Source of the DNA: Pegea sp. RAD2-039
Lineage: Eukaryota > Chordata > Thaliacea > Salpida > Salpidae
Direction of reading: 5' to 3'
Length of the DNA: 64,000 nucleotides
Assembly (NCBI GenBank): GCA_034620365.1
Contig: JAQGEQ010000351.1
Span: 62,001 to 126,000 of the forward strand
The position numbers and the translations under genes are program-made. Shown here piece by piece: positions 42,603-56,045 of the stretch. Every line of letters starts with the position of its first letter. The stretch's first letter is position 1. The notes under the pieces are model-generated. The model was given only the letters and a program-made list of their open reading frames with translations. It was not told the DNA's origin and did not search any database.

Positions 42603-44529
42603 CCGACTCAAAATAAACCTTTTGAAGAACTGGATAATGTTGAACAACCAATCTGCTTTTTACTATTATTGTTTAAACTGAGTATTTCAGGAATATCTGA
42701 TGTTAATCTATTTTGTTTAAAAATGAAATAAAATACAGAGATAGGAGAAACTCGATTTTTGCTTTATTAGACCTTTCATTTTTAAAACTCTATTTATTGT
42801 ATCAACATCATTAGTGCCAACTATAGAATTAATTTTAATTTTGTAATTGATTTGAAACTCAAATAAAAGTAAAGCCAAAATAATTTCATTGAATACTAAA
42901 ATCATAATTATTTTTATAAAATTGAATCATAATAATGTCTTTTTTTATTGTTAGATTAAATAGTTTTTCAAGAATCAAATACATTTAAAGTTGTTTTATA
43001 ATTGCAGAAAATCCTAAAAATTTGAAAACCCAAGCTTTTTTTGAAAACAACTTTTTTATGTATTTATTTTTAGCTCGCTTTCAAACTTCAATGAAATAAG
43101 TTATAATAAAAATATTTTTCAAAGTAACAAAATGAGTTGAAAACTCTCTTGTATATTTTAGTATTAAACATAAGGAAATATTTTTTTCATATGGATCTCA
43201 ACTACAACGAATTAATTATTTATAAAAATTCAAAAAACTTAATTTTTATATTCAAGTTTTGTAAATAACTACTCTTTGTTATTACTAGGTAAAAGCAAAT
43301 CTCAAAAATATGTTTTATTTCAATAATTTATCAAATATATAATTGTGTTATAAATAATTTACTCCAGTTGCAAGCTTACTTCAAAGCCATCATTTATAAT
43401 AAAACAATACATTTATCATAAAAGAAGTTTTGTTGAAATAATATTTTGACATATAAGAGCAAACTTGAATTTTAATGAATAAAACTTATTTAGAAGAAAA
43501 TCTTACGTCAGTTTAAGGTCCTTATGATTACTGACTTTCAATAACACTTGCTTTCAGATGAAATTTTTTTCAAACAGTTATATCACTTCCTATTTTAACT
43601 AAGAACCAAAAGTTGTGAACGATGTAAGAGTTGGGAAAAGAAGGAAGTTCGAATGACAGATTGGTAAATCAGGAAATTTCAATATTGAAAAGCTTTTAGT
43701 TTCTCATTTTAACAGCATTCCACTTAATCTAAGTAGGAAATGGTCCATAGAACCTGTTATTGGAGAAATAGACTGGCTGAAATGATGTAACTGCTAGAGG
43801 CAGGTCAACTATAAACATTCAAAATAATAACTAAAATTACCTACAGGGAAATATATATCTATCAAAAATATTTTTTGGACAAAACTTCAATTTTACTTGT
43901 TTAAATTATTTGTCAAAATGCTAATTTAATTAACCTTTATTATAATTTAAATTCCATCGTTGCTTTGAAACAGCTTTAAGGGTACATAAATTCAAAATGA
44001 TTAAAAGTCTTGTTATACAAAGCAGTGAATGATTTTATAAATTGCTGTTGTTGATTTTGTAAAGATTAGATAAACATCCTGCAAAGTTTTTAAACACTTA
44101 TCGAATTCTTTACGGAGTTTGAAAAAAAAATGACTTCTTATCTAATGTTCTTTAAAATATTCGATATGAAAATATCAAAAAGAGTTTTTTTTCTGTATCT
44201 TTGAGGTTCGCTTTAGTTTTACATATTAGTAAAAATAGTAACATACATAAAACTCTGGTCTAAAAACCAAGATATAATAATGTTAGTAACTTATTTGTTG
44301 TATGTAAGAAATAGTTTTAATAATCTTTTATGTAAATGGCTTTTCTTCATCTATAAGAATTTCTAGAAAAATGCATTTTAAATTAATCTAGTTAAATGAT
44401 ACAATCAGCTTCATCTAAGTTTTAAGTCTTCCTTTGATATTAAAAGTTTTAGTAGACGATACCAAAATTGTTAGTGCAATATTAGTTACTTTTCAAAATC
44501 TTTGGGTTTTACAAACTTATAGCCTTAAT
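42603..44529. other. Intergenic region downstream of peptide copy B
   Basis: AT-rich 1.9 kb. An AATAAA-type hexamer at about 42,727 may end the copy B transcript. No other gene, RNA or repeat array could be supported. Confidence 0.55.
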
Positions 44530-44725
44530 CCAGGCAACTCAAGCTCGCTGCTGACAAGTGCTTTCATTTGTCGATAAACAAACCTTTAAGCTCTAACCCA
44601 ATATCATCTAAATTTTATCTAAGCAGCAATAAGTTTTCTCAATACCAGTTCATTAATGACCTAGGCATCTTCATCTCTCACGATTTAAAATGGACTCACC
44701 ACGTAAATTGTTTGTTTAGAGTATA
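44530..44725 (+). mobile_element. LINE (non-LTR) reverse-transcriptase fragment
   Basis: One forward frame reads ADKCFHLSINKPLSSNP, then SQYQFINDLGIFISHDLKWT and HHVNCLF. The DLGIFIS-x-DLKWTxHV pattern is the conserved stretch after the catalytic palm of non-LTR retrotransposon reverse transcriptases. Only about 60 residues can be read before a stop, and the upstream domains (endonuclease, YxDD palm motif) are not visible, so this is a short 5'-truncated remnant. It directly adjoins the right arm of the 0.3-kb inverted repeat, which could be the element's 3' end. The clade (CR1/Jockey-like or other) was not resolved. Confidence 0.6.
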
Positions 44726-44769
44726 TTTTAAGGGATGATTCTCTTTACTTCCTTAAGATAACAAAAGAT

Positions 44770-45071
44770 GTTCTGACATCCGATGTGAAAAAACGACCTA
44801 AGGTTGCTGCTTTATGATTTTAATAATATCTTAGATTATACTTACAATAGTTTATATAAGATTGATATAAGTTTTCATGGTATTTTGGTTTTATTCTAAA
44901 TTAAGGTTTACCAAAAATTTGATATTTTGAATTGATTTCTTTTGAATGTAATCAATTTTTTCTTCAAAATAATCTGAATCAAATTGTCAAAAAGCACTTG
45001 TAAGTTTTCAAAATATTTCCAAAGTTTCCTCTTTATCAAACCTACCCAACTTTTGTTTGTTTGACAATATG
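44770..45071 (-). repeat. Right arm of the 0.3-kb inverted repeat
   Basis: Reverse-complement match to 41,190-41,501. It begins with GACATCCGATGTG and ends near TTTGTTTGTTTGACAATATG. Forward translation gives a short open stretch ending KKRPKVAAL and a stop, just after the LINE fragment. Past it, at about 45,115-45,165, a sequence with CCACGTGTTGATTACTGATT resembles the candidate promoter block of peptide copy A, so part of a third peptide-gene upstream region may also be here. Confidence 0.65.
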
Positions 45072-45559
45072 ACGAAAATCAAATTGATGAAATAAATTCT
45101 TGTAGTCTTTAAATCTTTCAACTTCCTCCTGCCACGTGTTGATTACTGATTATTATCTAATGATTGCTTCTTACTTCCTTATTTTCTCTTTACTTTTTAT
45201 AATAAAAAACAATCATTTAATTGCAAGCATCTAGTTTTGACTAGGAAATCAGAAGAGACTATTTCTCCTTTATTTCTCATTTCCCATTTGGATAAGTTAA
45301 TTTATTGATCATGCTTTACATGAAACCTTAATTTGTAGATTGCCTTAAGATATATATTAAGCTTTATTTAGTTTTCATTTGATTAAATTTGGGAATTTCT
45401 TTAAAGTAATAAATACTTTTCTCGTAGTTTATTATCAATAATTTGACATATTTTTTATCAAAATTTGCAAACATCTTAAGAGCACTAATAAAGAAGCTAA
45501 TAAAACTCATATTTAAATTTCTTTTTTTGACTTGCTGTAAAAATAATAATTTATTAAGA

Positions 45560-46430
45560 GATCTTTATTCTACTTGTCAACAACACTGGGCAACAGCTAG
45601 ATCTCCATAACTTCTGCCTTGGCATATATATGCATGGCCGTTCTCTACTTAGCAACCCAAAAAAAAAGATTAATATGCAAAAGGCGACTAGCAACAACGG
45701 TACACGCTACGAACTAACAAACCGCAATCAGCTACAGAGTGAATTTGTTGTTCTTTATGTAGAAGGGCTCCACTCTTCATGCCAACAATATTATGCAGCG
45801 GAACAGACAGACTTGTGCAGCTGTGCTCAGCTGGCATTGCAGAAGCTGCCAGAACGATACTGAGTACAGTGACGAACTGTCTACGAGGCTCCAACTCCGG
45901 CTGTAAATTCAGAGTTTTGTGTCTCCTGGAAATGTTGTCATAAAACAGACTAACAGGGCCCTTCTAAAAATTAGAAATATCCAGTTGTTGCCCATGCAGC
46001 AGAATTCAACTCTCCACACCAACAAGCTTATGCAGCGGAGCAGACATGCTGACTACATCCAGTTGACGTTGCATAAGCTGCCAGAACGACACTGAGTCTA
46101 GTGATGAACTGCCTACGAGGCTCCAACTCCGGTTTTAGTGCACACTGATTATGGTGACGAACTGACTTTAAAGCTCTGGATTAAAATTTGGAGTTTTGCA
46201 TCTCCTAGAAGTGTTGTCATTAATCAAACTCACCGGGCCCTTCTACCCGGGTTTTTGGACTTCGCAAATATACGTTTTTTATGGAGTCTTCCTTGTCGTA
46301 AATATAATGGACTCAAGCCCAGACTCTATATCTACCTGGACTTAAGTCCGGAACCACCCGTTCAAGGTGATACACCCGATAGGGTTCATTTAACCAGAGC
46401 TTTTTTAAGTAAAAAATTGTGTTATTGAAT
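45560..46430. repeat. GC-richer element with two diverged internal copies
   Basis: This block is clearly less AT-rich than its surroundings. About 45,765-45,968 and 46,000-46,248 are related copies sharing ATGCAGCGGA, AAGCTGCCAGAACGA, CTACGAGGCTCCAACTCCGG and GGGCCCTTCTA in the same order. The offset is about 232-237 bp and grows to about 279 bp after an insertion in the second copy. Short open frames occur but none resembles a known protein. It looks like a non-autonomous mobile element or a processed, duplicated insertion. Terminal repeats were not found. Confidence 0.5.
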
Positions 46431-46630
46431 TATCTTTTTATCAATTGTATTAAATATACAAAGTATATCAATTAATACACTGATTAAATATAATTGAATA
46501 CAATTTTAATAAAATTTCATATAATAAAATGTAGTAAACTTCGGATTTTAGAGTTTATTTACTATTAAAGAAATAAGACTGTTAAAAAGATTATCAATGC
46601 TTCTTTATAGCTGATGAAAGCATTTTGAAA

Positions 46631-46698
46631 AATTAATTTTACTTTTATTAATTTTACTTTTATTAATTTTACTTTTATTAATTTTACTTTTATTTATC
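46631..46698. repeat. 15-bp tandem repeat, about four copies
   Basis: The unit ATTAATTTTACTTTT is repeated about four times without interruption. It lies just past the GC-richer repeat block and marks an unstable stretch of intergenic DNA. Confidence 0.9.
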
Positions 46699-48351
46699 TT
46701 CTTTAAATCAATAACTTACCTCTGCTACTAGCTTAGAAAACAAACATGTTTTGTTGTTTTTCAGAATTCTGTTTCGATATAGACTGTGTGTAGAATTTAC
46801 AAAGTAAACTGGTAGTGTTTTTAACAGGAAAGCAAAATCTAATATTTAATTATGATTTAAAGTTTTTAAAAAATTTGAATATTTCTCGTTCATTCTGAGA
46901 TAGTGGAAATTAATAAATCTTTAAAGCTACTACGAAAGTTTCAAGCGATTATTTAACCAACTAATTTTAATAGTTCATTCCTTTCAATAAACTTTCCCTT
47001 TGTAACGCCTTAAAATCTTTTACCTAACTAATATCAGCAATACGTAAGTATATTTATCATATATAAATAAATCTACAAACTTTCTTGAGCTTAAAATAAA
47101 TCCGTAGCTAAAACAGGCTGTTCATAAATGAAAATAAATAAAACAATTTTATAGTTAGAAATTACAGCAGCAACACTATTTTGTATTAGTGCTTGTGAAA
47201 TCTAATACTAAAACGAAAATAAATAGAAAATGATTTATAGGTAGTTTCTTATAAAATGGATAAAAATACTTTAATATGTCTTAAATGCAAATGAAATCTA
47301 ATACATAACATAAAACAAATTCTTAAAAGGCCATGAACTTTTAAATAAGCTAAATGCCCTGTTTTCAAGCTAATTTCTTAAAGTTAATCGACCACTAAGT
47401 ACAAGACTTGGTGTATTACAAGATTTTCTTGGCTCGCTGTTATTAGCCAAAATATTTTGCCAAAAGGAATGTAAACAACAGAAAACTTACGGATTGTTTC
47501 TCCATTAAGAAATATTTTAAGCAGCATATTTATTTTTACAAATCAAGTTTAGATTGAGGGCTGATAGATAATCGGATAGTTTCTTACATATGCATAGTTT
47601 TTATTTAATAACTGCAAGAAGTAACCCTCAGCATCTTTGAGCGCAATTTTTTTCCATCAGAATATTTTTTTTACATCCGAGGCTAAAGTTTTATAAAAAT
47701 TATAAAGGTCATAAAACTAAATACACTGATGGTTCACTTTTTGTAAATTGGATAAAATTTAAACTAACTTTATTTGGATTTAATGCCAAAGTGTTTTTAC
47801 TGGTTACTTATATTATTTAATTAAAAGTATTTAATTAATTTGTAATAAATAATAAACAGCCATTTCTTATAATATAACATCATCTCTCCGGTAAAAAAAT
47901 TCAAACTTTTTTTGATATTAGACATTTTAGGAAATGTTTTCATTTGTACTTCTAATATTGCACAAACCTTATGTGATGTTTTATATGTAGAATACTTTTT
48001 GGCGATGATTCTACTTAGTTTTTTGACATTATTTCATTATATTTTTTATTTTTTAATCTGTAATTTAAGTGGATTGATATTTTTATGTTATCATATATAT
48101 TTCACAGATACATTTATCATTATTTTAGTTGTTTGAATTAATTTATAACAGTAAACAAAATCTTTAAACTAATTACTTCAATTGATTAATTAAACTAGAT
48201 ATTCAATTCAAAAACTTCTTTTAAACATGATAAAAACGATCCATGTTATTACTTTTCATGTTTAAAAATCATTAACAAATAGTTAACTTTGGAATAGATT
48301 AATTGATTTTTTTAACTTCAAACTAAATAACCTTTTTTTTAGTTTTTCAAA
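46699..48351. other. AT-rich intergenic region upstream of COQ5
   Basis: 1.65 kb of AT-rich DNA. A hydrophobic open frame at 47,912-48,136 has no family features and is likely chance. The COQ5 promoter should lie at the right end. Confidence 0.55.
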
Positions 48352-49787
<1,436 letters not shown>

Positions 49788-50177
49788 CAATTTCAAGCTT
49801 TTTTCGCTTTTATCATTATTTTTAATTCATAAAATTCTATGAAAACTGTATCAGAGTGATTTTTGAACATTTATTTTAATGAAATTTCATAAAGTTTACG
49901 AGTAGTCGATGAAAGACTCCTAAATTCCAAAATTCTTTTACTTTCTAAAAAAATATTTCAATTCGTTTTTTTTTATTCTCTTTAAAAACAATAAAATGTT
50001 ATTCTTAAGAAATCACTGACTAACCAAACACCTTATTTCAGAATTTAAACTAATAAGTAAGCTAAATTCAATTTTTTCAACTTTAGAGAAATATCCTTTA
50101 TTACTTCTTTACAAAAATATTTGATCAATTTTTTTTCAGTTTTTACATATTTTAAACAAATTATTGTTGTAGGTAAA
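49788..50177. other. Short convergent intergenic region (COQ5 / TSSK-like)
   Basis: 390 bp between two stops on opposite strands. It should carry both 3' UTRs, which may overlap. AT-rich with nothing else recognised. Confidence 0.6.
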
Positions 50178-51161
50178 TTAGCTTATAGGCAAAACTAACC
50201 TAGCTTCGGCTGCAACCGACTGCATGACGCTATCAGATATCTGTGCTGGCGGTAGATTGCTGCCCATACCCGATTCTGATTCAGTTAATTTTCTTTGATC
50301 TCCTATAGCAGGCTGTTTTACAAAAGTAGTCCACGAATGCTGCATGATTTGGGTGAGACGGTAACGTTTTGTCAAATCAAAATTTAATGTTTTCTGAACT
50401 AAGTCAATAAAGTCAGAATTTAAAGACTTTTTGTGTGGAAACTTCATTGGCTTGGCTTGCTGTTCAACTAATTCATTGATACTACAATCACTGTAAGGCA
50501 TACGGGAACAGATCATAATAAAAAGAATGACCCCCATACTCCAACAATCTGCGATGGTTCCTTCGTACGGTTCTCCTTTTAACAATTCGGGTGCAGCATA
50601 GGCAGCGCTTCCACAAAAAGTAGAACTCAATTCTGTTGTAGTTATTCTTCTAGCGAAACCAAAATCAGCAATTTTCAGACAATGTCTATCAAAAAGTAAT
50701 AGATTTTCACACTTTAAATCTCTATGAACAATACTCAAGCCGTGTAAATATTGAATTCCGTTACAGAGGTCATTAAAATAAGTCCGAGCTTCAATCTCCT
50801 TAAGAGGCCCTTTTAGTCTGACATAATCAAGAAGATCACCTCTGGTAGCTTTCTCTAAAGTCATGTAAACTTTTGATCCTTCCTGAAATATTTCCATCAT
50901 TTTGACGATATTTTTATGACTTATAATTTGCATGATACTCTTTTCACGTGGCCAAAACTTTTCCAGAAATTCTGCAGGTGCTGTGTTTTTGTTAATGACT
51001 TTTATAGCCACTGATAGTGATTCATTTGTATCGGGTTTTCGCCATTTAGCAGCTTTTACTTTTGAGTAACTTCCTTCACCTAAAGTACGTTCAATAGTAT
51101 AACCTCTAGCTTTCAACAGGCTTTCTTCGCTCTTAACGGGGCTTTGTTTTATCTTTTTCAT
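50178..51161 (-). CDS. Testis-specific serine/threonine kinase-like (TSSK) protein, intronless
   Basis: A single uninterrupted exon encodes 327 residues. Kinase motifs are complete: glycine loop GEGSYSKVKAAKW, VAIK lysine, HRDLKCENLLL catalytic loop, DFG in IADFGFARR, and the TSSK-like activation segment TFCGSAAYAAPELLKGEPYE. The small-lobe sequence with FLEKFWPRE also matches TSSKs (FVERFLPRE in mammals). TSSKs act in sperm formation and flagellum function, so expression in the male germ line is expected but not shown by sequence. The lack of introns among intron-rich neighbours fits either a retrocopy or the usual single-exon form of TSSK1/2. The ATG at 51,161 was chosen as the first in frame. 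The tail after the kinase domain is short (about 45 residues) and has no recognised motif. Confidence 0.9.
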   Translation of the reverse strand: MKKIKQSPVKSEESLLKARGYTIERTLGEGSYSKVKAAKWRKPDTNESLSVAIKVINKNTAPAEFLEKFWPREKSIMQIISHKNIVKMMEIFQEGSKVYMTLEKATRGDLLDYVRLKGPLKEIEARTYFNDLCNGIQYLHGLSIVHRDLKCENLLLFDRHCLKIADFGFARRITTTELSSTFCGSAAYAAPELLKGEPYEGTIADCWSMGVILFIMICSRMPYSDCSINELVEQQAKPMKFPHKKSLNSDFIDLVQKTLNFDLTKRYRLTQIMQHSWTTFVKQPAIGDQRKLTESESGMGSNLPPAQISDSVMQSVAAEARLVLPIS

Positions 51162-53285
51162 TGCATATCATTTGACGATAGTTAGCTTAATATTTATTCT
51201 GATAAATTATCTTAACATCACAAGAATTTATTATACGTCATAATGTTAATTGTTCATGAATCCAAAATATTTTATTAAAAGATAAAATTTAGAATCAGAA
51301 TAATTCTGAGTACTTATATCATTGTTAAGTGAAAACTCATTTAATAATATTAATTTAAAATTTTTGCTGTTAGTTATAATTAATAATTAAAATAGTTTTA
51401 ATTACTTGAATAACGTTGAATTACTTTTAATGTTTGTAATTAAAGTTTACATGTAAATAATAAACGTTTAAACTTTTCATAAAATAAAAAAGTTAGAGCT
51501 TTGCTTCAAACACTTTAGAGGATATTTTTGAATAATTAAAGCATTTTATTGTATCTGAATCAAATCTCTTAACAAAAACTATAAAAATTTAGTATAAATT
51601 ATAGGACTTTTTACGAAATTTAAACTAACTGGAACAAAAGCTTTTACCTTTTTGATAAACAATTCTCTTGCTTGAAAAAAAGCAATAGAACTGTTTTGTT
51701 GAAATATACTTTTAACTGAACAATATCAATACTACAAGTTTCATTTTAACTCTTGCAGGTTATAAGTTTGTAGGTTTTTTAAACTAAACTCAGCCCATTA
51801 GCAAAGTAGAAAAAATCTGTTATTGTAATTACAGAGTGACAGTTCAAAATTATATATCCTTAATAATGTTGTTAAAAATTAGTTAAATCCCGCGTATAAG
51901 CTGCAGTAAACATCGTAGAAACACTATTTTGTAAATTACTACAATAATGTTTTCTCTGTAGAGCACAAAAAATATATCAATAAAGCATTTTCGCGCATAT
52001 ATACATTTTCTACTCAACTATTTAATATCAATCATGGAGTTTATAGATCAAAGTTCTAAATTTACTCTAATAGCTTTTGCAGTCTTTCAGTTTCATTGTT
52101 ATTACAAATCAAATACTGCTAGATGAGAAACCATCAACATGTGGCTGAATTCCATTCTAGGCTTATAAATATATTGTTCTGTTTATTAATATGTTACGGT
52201 GTCATAAGAAAACACTTTTGCTGTCATATATTTAAAAATAGTAAAAAATCAATTTTTGCACTATCACTAAAAATAAGAAGTTAAATTTCTTCTTTTAATC
52301 AACGAAAATATACTTTTAAAACTTGTTAAGACTAATCAAAATAAGTTTGAAATGATAGTTTTATGCATTGAAGCTATAATTTCCAACCTTTTAAAATCTC
52401 AAATACATTTTGAGCTCGTTTTACTGCAAACTTAAATATAGACTGATAGAAATAATTTTTTGCAATTAGCATTTAAACAATACTGACAACTCACAGGGTA
52501 CCTTTGGAAATTAAAGGTGTCACAGAGTTACTTAATGCACTTGAATTAAAAAAAAAACTCCCTAAAAATATTGAAAGCTTGTTTTAGAATTTTCAAAAAT
52601 TTAATAAATGCTAACAACTATTTATAGTTAGTTTGTCTTTATACTTATGCTATAAAAACAAAAAATTAAAACTAAACAAACGTTTTTAATTTCATTCATA
52701 AAAACTTTTCACCTGAGTTAATTTTTTAAATTTATTTTTGATGCTAAAGAATGATAGAAACCAATTATTTACTTAAATTTTTTGAGTTCATTTATGTTTA
52801 CATTTACTTTCATATTTCTTTTATCGTACACTTTGATAAACTTTATGACTACAAAAATAGTATTTGATTAATTTAAAGCGCAGACTTGGACACTGTTCAA
52901 TTAAAGCAAAACTTTAGTATTTGATTTATGGAAGTGAAAATATTTGCCTAAGAAACCGCCAAATTCGTTTGTAAGAAAGCGGTTTACTTGATTTGCTGTT
53001 TTTCGCTCTTATTGTTTACAAATCACTAAACTCACGCTGAACCAATCAAGCGATCAAAAGTTGAATGACTTTATAAAAAAAGATTTGTTTGAACTATCTA
53101 GATGTGTTTTCTCTTATTTTTGAGGTAGCTTTATTTCTAAAAAGATTTATATTCAAAATGTTTTAAAGTTGAGTTACATCTTATATTTAGTTTTTAGATA
53201 AATTTAAATCTTTATTATTTAATTAACTAATTTGTCAATTAAATGATTACAATTTTGTTCTAAACAGCTGATATTATCAATAATT
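51162..53285. other. Intergenic region between divergent TSSK-like and CYP4-like genes
   Basis: 2.1 kb with both 5' ends facing outward, so both promoters should be here. AT-rich. A short imperfect inverted pair AACCGC / GCGGTT is seen at about 52,955-52,985, without further support as a functional site. No gene was recognised. Confidence 0.55.
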
Positions 53286-56045
53286 ATGATAGCTGAAAGA
53301 CTTTTTTTACCTATAACAATTGGAAGCCTTACAATTATTTTTTTTCAATTTTGGAAATGGTTTGTTTAATCTTTTATTTATTCTTGAAACCAATTTTTAA
53401 ATTTTTCATTCATAAATTTTTAGGTGCAAAAGTCATTACAATATAAGAAGTAATATGAAAAGAGATTGGAAGACATCTCCTACTCATTGGTTTTATGGTC
53501 ATTTGCAACCAGTAAACAATTAATTGGTTTTAAATGGCAATTTTCAATTTTTTTATTGGTTTAGAAACCATCAGGAAAAAAACAAGACATTTTGAAATGG
53601 ATATTTGAAAGAGAAAAAATGTTTCCAATTGGCTACACCATGTACACAGGACCACTGAGGGCATCGATCTATCTTCATCACCCAGAAATGATAAAGCAAG
53701 TCCTATTAGCTTCAGGTGAACATCAAAATGTTTGTATGTTTCAAATTTATTTATTAAATCTTACAAAAAACTATCAACTAAATATTTTATTAATTAGTTA
53801 TAAAGACTTTATCAATTAAATTGAGGTTTAACTTGTAGAAATGATGGCAAGTTTTGAAGCTTTTAGTTAATTGTATTAATGATAAGAACAAATTTTTAAT
53901 AAAAACTTTTTATATATTTGTCAACTTAATTTGTTTTTTTTTAATTGTTTGAAATTGATTTTTGAAAGCTTCTTCTTCAATTAAATCTGCTGCTGTGTAT
54001 AATGTACTGGAAAGATGGATAGGTAAGATTATTTATTCATAACAAACAATTATAAATTCCCTTAAACAATACTTTTTGTTCTAACTTTATATTTTCATTT
54101 AAATGTTTAAAAAATAAAATGTAAAATCGAAACAATTTTCTATAAAAATTCAGTTTCTGTTACTTATATATTGTCTGTTTAAAGATTTTTGTTTTCTAGT
54201 AAATGTTATTTTTTACAACTTTTCTTCAAAAGGAAAAGGATTATTAATATTGAATCCACCTCAATGGACGAAACATAGAAAACTTCTCACAAATGCTTTT
54301 CATTTTGAAATACTTAAACCTTATGTAAAGATTATAAACCAATCTTCAAACATTCTAGTTGTGAGTTTAATCTCTTTAAAATAACAAAATAATCATGAAA
54401 ATATATAGAAAAAATGGAAATATCGATGTAAAAATGAACAAGTTTTGAAGGTAGAGATGTTTAGAGATAGCAGTCTCTTTACATTAGACACAATCTTAAA
54501 ATGTCTGATGAGTTATGAATCAAACTGTCAACTCGAAGAGTTAGTTATTTTAATTTGGAATTGTTGTAGCAAAAGTCGCTAAACGTAATTTTCTTTTTTA
54601 GATCTGACAATCAATATATTAAAGCTGTTTATGATCTCTCAAAGTTTATTATACAACGCCGAATAAGTCGAAATATTTTCCAAATTTTTGATTTGTTTTA
54701 CTTTAGAAGGTATCTAGATTTCAAAGTGACCTTTGCTGTCAACAATGTAAAATTTATTGTCTGAAAATAATTCCATTATCTCAAAATCAATCCATCAATT
54801 AGTAGTAGTGTTATAAATCTACAAATAGATAACAAATTTTAAGTAATAACTAAAACAAGTATTTGATTGAGCAACTGCTTGTATCTAGAAATATCAAACT
54901 TTATTTAGAACATTTAAAATAATCTGATTGGTAAATAAAATAATTCCTGTTTTTCAAGTGAAACTGGTAAACGTTTTTTGGACGCATGTGATACTGTTCA
55001 TAAAATGTCAGATAGGTTTATTCGTGAACGTAAATTAGAATTTAGAAGTAGTAGGAAAGAGCGAAATTGTTATTTGGATTTTTTGGATATCTTACTCAAA
55101 GCACAAGTACAAAAACCCCAAATATTCTTTTTATTCTTTCTGAAATCTAAATATTTTGTTAAATTTTATTAGAACATTTATTTTATAATAAGCAAATGCA
55201 CCAGATAAGTTATTTTTGTAAATATTTTCAAAAGCTGTATTGATTAGGATGAAAATGGAATCGGTTTATCAGATGAAGCAATCAGAGCTGAAATTGATAC
55301 TTTTCTATTTGAAGGACATGACACGACTGCTAGCGCCATCACGTGGTCACTTTACTGCCTCGCTAAATATCCTCAACATCAAGCTGATTGTTTGGAAGAA
55401 ATTAGAAAAGTTGTTGGTGATAAAGAGGATGTTGGATGGTCGATAAATTGATTAAAATGTTCTTGTCACCTTTCACCCAATTTTCAAATTTCTTTCAGGT
55501 CTCAACTTTCAATGTTTCCTTATTTAACTCGATGTATAAAAGAAACTTTGAGATTATTTCCTTCTGTTCCAATCATCAACCGACAATTATTGAAAGATGT
55601 TGCTGCAATGGGAAGAACAATCAAAAAAGGTCTTGTCCTCTCCTCAGTTGGCAGTTTCTACAAATCTTCCTTACAGGAACTTTAGTATCTCTATCTTTGA
55701 TGGGAGCACAAAGAAATCCAGATATATGGGAAAATCCTCTTCAATTTAATCCTGATCGTTTTAAACCAGATAAAACTTCGAGGCGGAATCATCACGCTTT
55801 CATCCCTTTTTCAGCTGGTCCAAGGTCCAAAGTTCATTTTTCAGTTTGTTATTTTATTTTAAATTGTTTTTAGAAATTGTATTGGTCAAAATTTTGCAAT
55901 GAATGAAATAAAAATTGCTCTTATAAAGATCATAAAAGAGTTTGAGATTGATCTCAATCCTGATCATGATGTCAAACCAGTCTTAGAGCTAGTCTTAAGA
56001 GCTGAAAGTGGAGTTCATTTTTTGATGAAGAGAAGAAATTTATAG
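53286..56045 (+). CDS. Cytochrome P450, CYP4 family-like
   Basis: CYP4 enzymes are ER-bound monooxygenases that mainly hydroxylate fatty acids and related lipids at the omega end. The start at 53,286 gives a membrane anchor ([20 protein letters not shown]). Later blocks include [39 protein letters not shown] and FHFEILKPY. The I-helix is [18 protein letters not shown], whose glutamate is the CYP4 position that binds heme covalently in some members. The K-helix ExxR is in [13 protein letters not shown], and the heme loop is [20 protein letters not shown], complete with its cysteine ligand. The C-terminal [17 protein letters not shown] is typical. There are about a dozen exons. No damage was seen, although some exon joins near 55,430 (after the VVGDKEDV segment) are uncertain. 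Confidence 0.9.

Noticed and set aside
42717-42905. Minus-strand open frame after peptide copy B
   Set aside because: Chance frame in AT-rich 3' flank; overlaps the probable polyadenylation region of copy B.
45688-45894. Overlapping open frames on both strands in the GC-richer block
   Set aside because: Short, mutually overlapping, and explained by the higher GC content lowering stop frequency.
46138-46428. 96-residue open frame in the GC-richer repeat block
   Set aside because: Falls largely across one internal repeat copy and is not kept open in the other copy; no recognisable protein.
47912-48136. Hydrophobic 74-residue open frame
   Set aside because: Composition is what AT-rich DNA gives by chance (Phe, Leu, Ile, Tyr); no splice context or family match.
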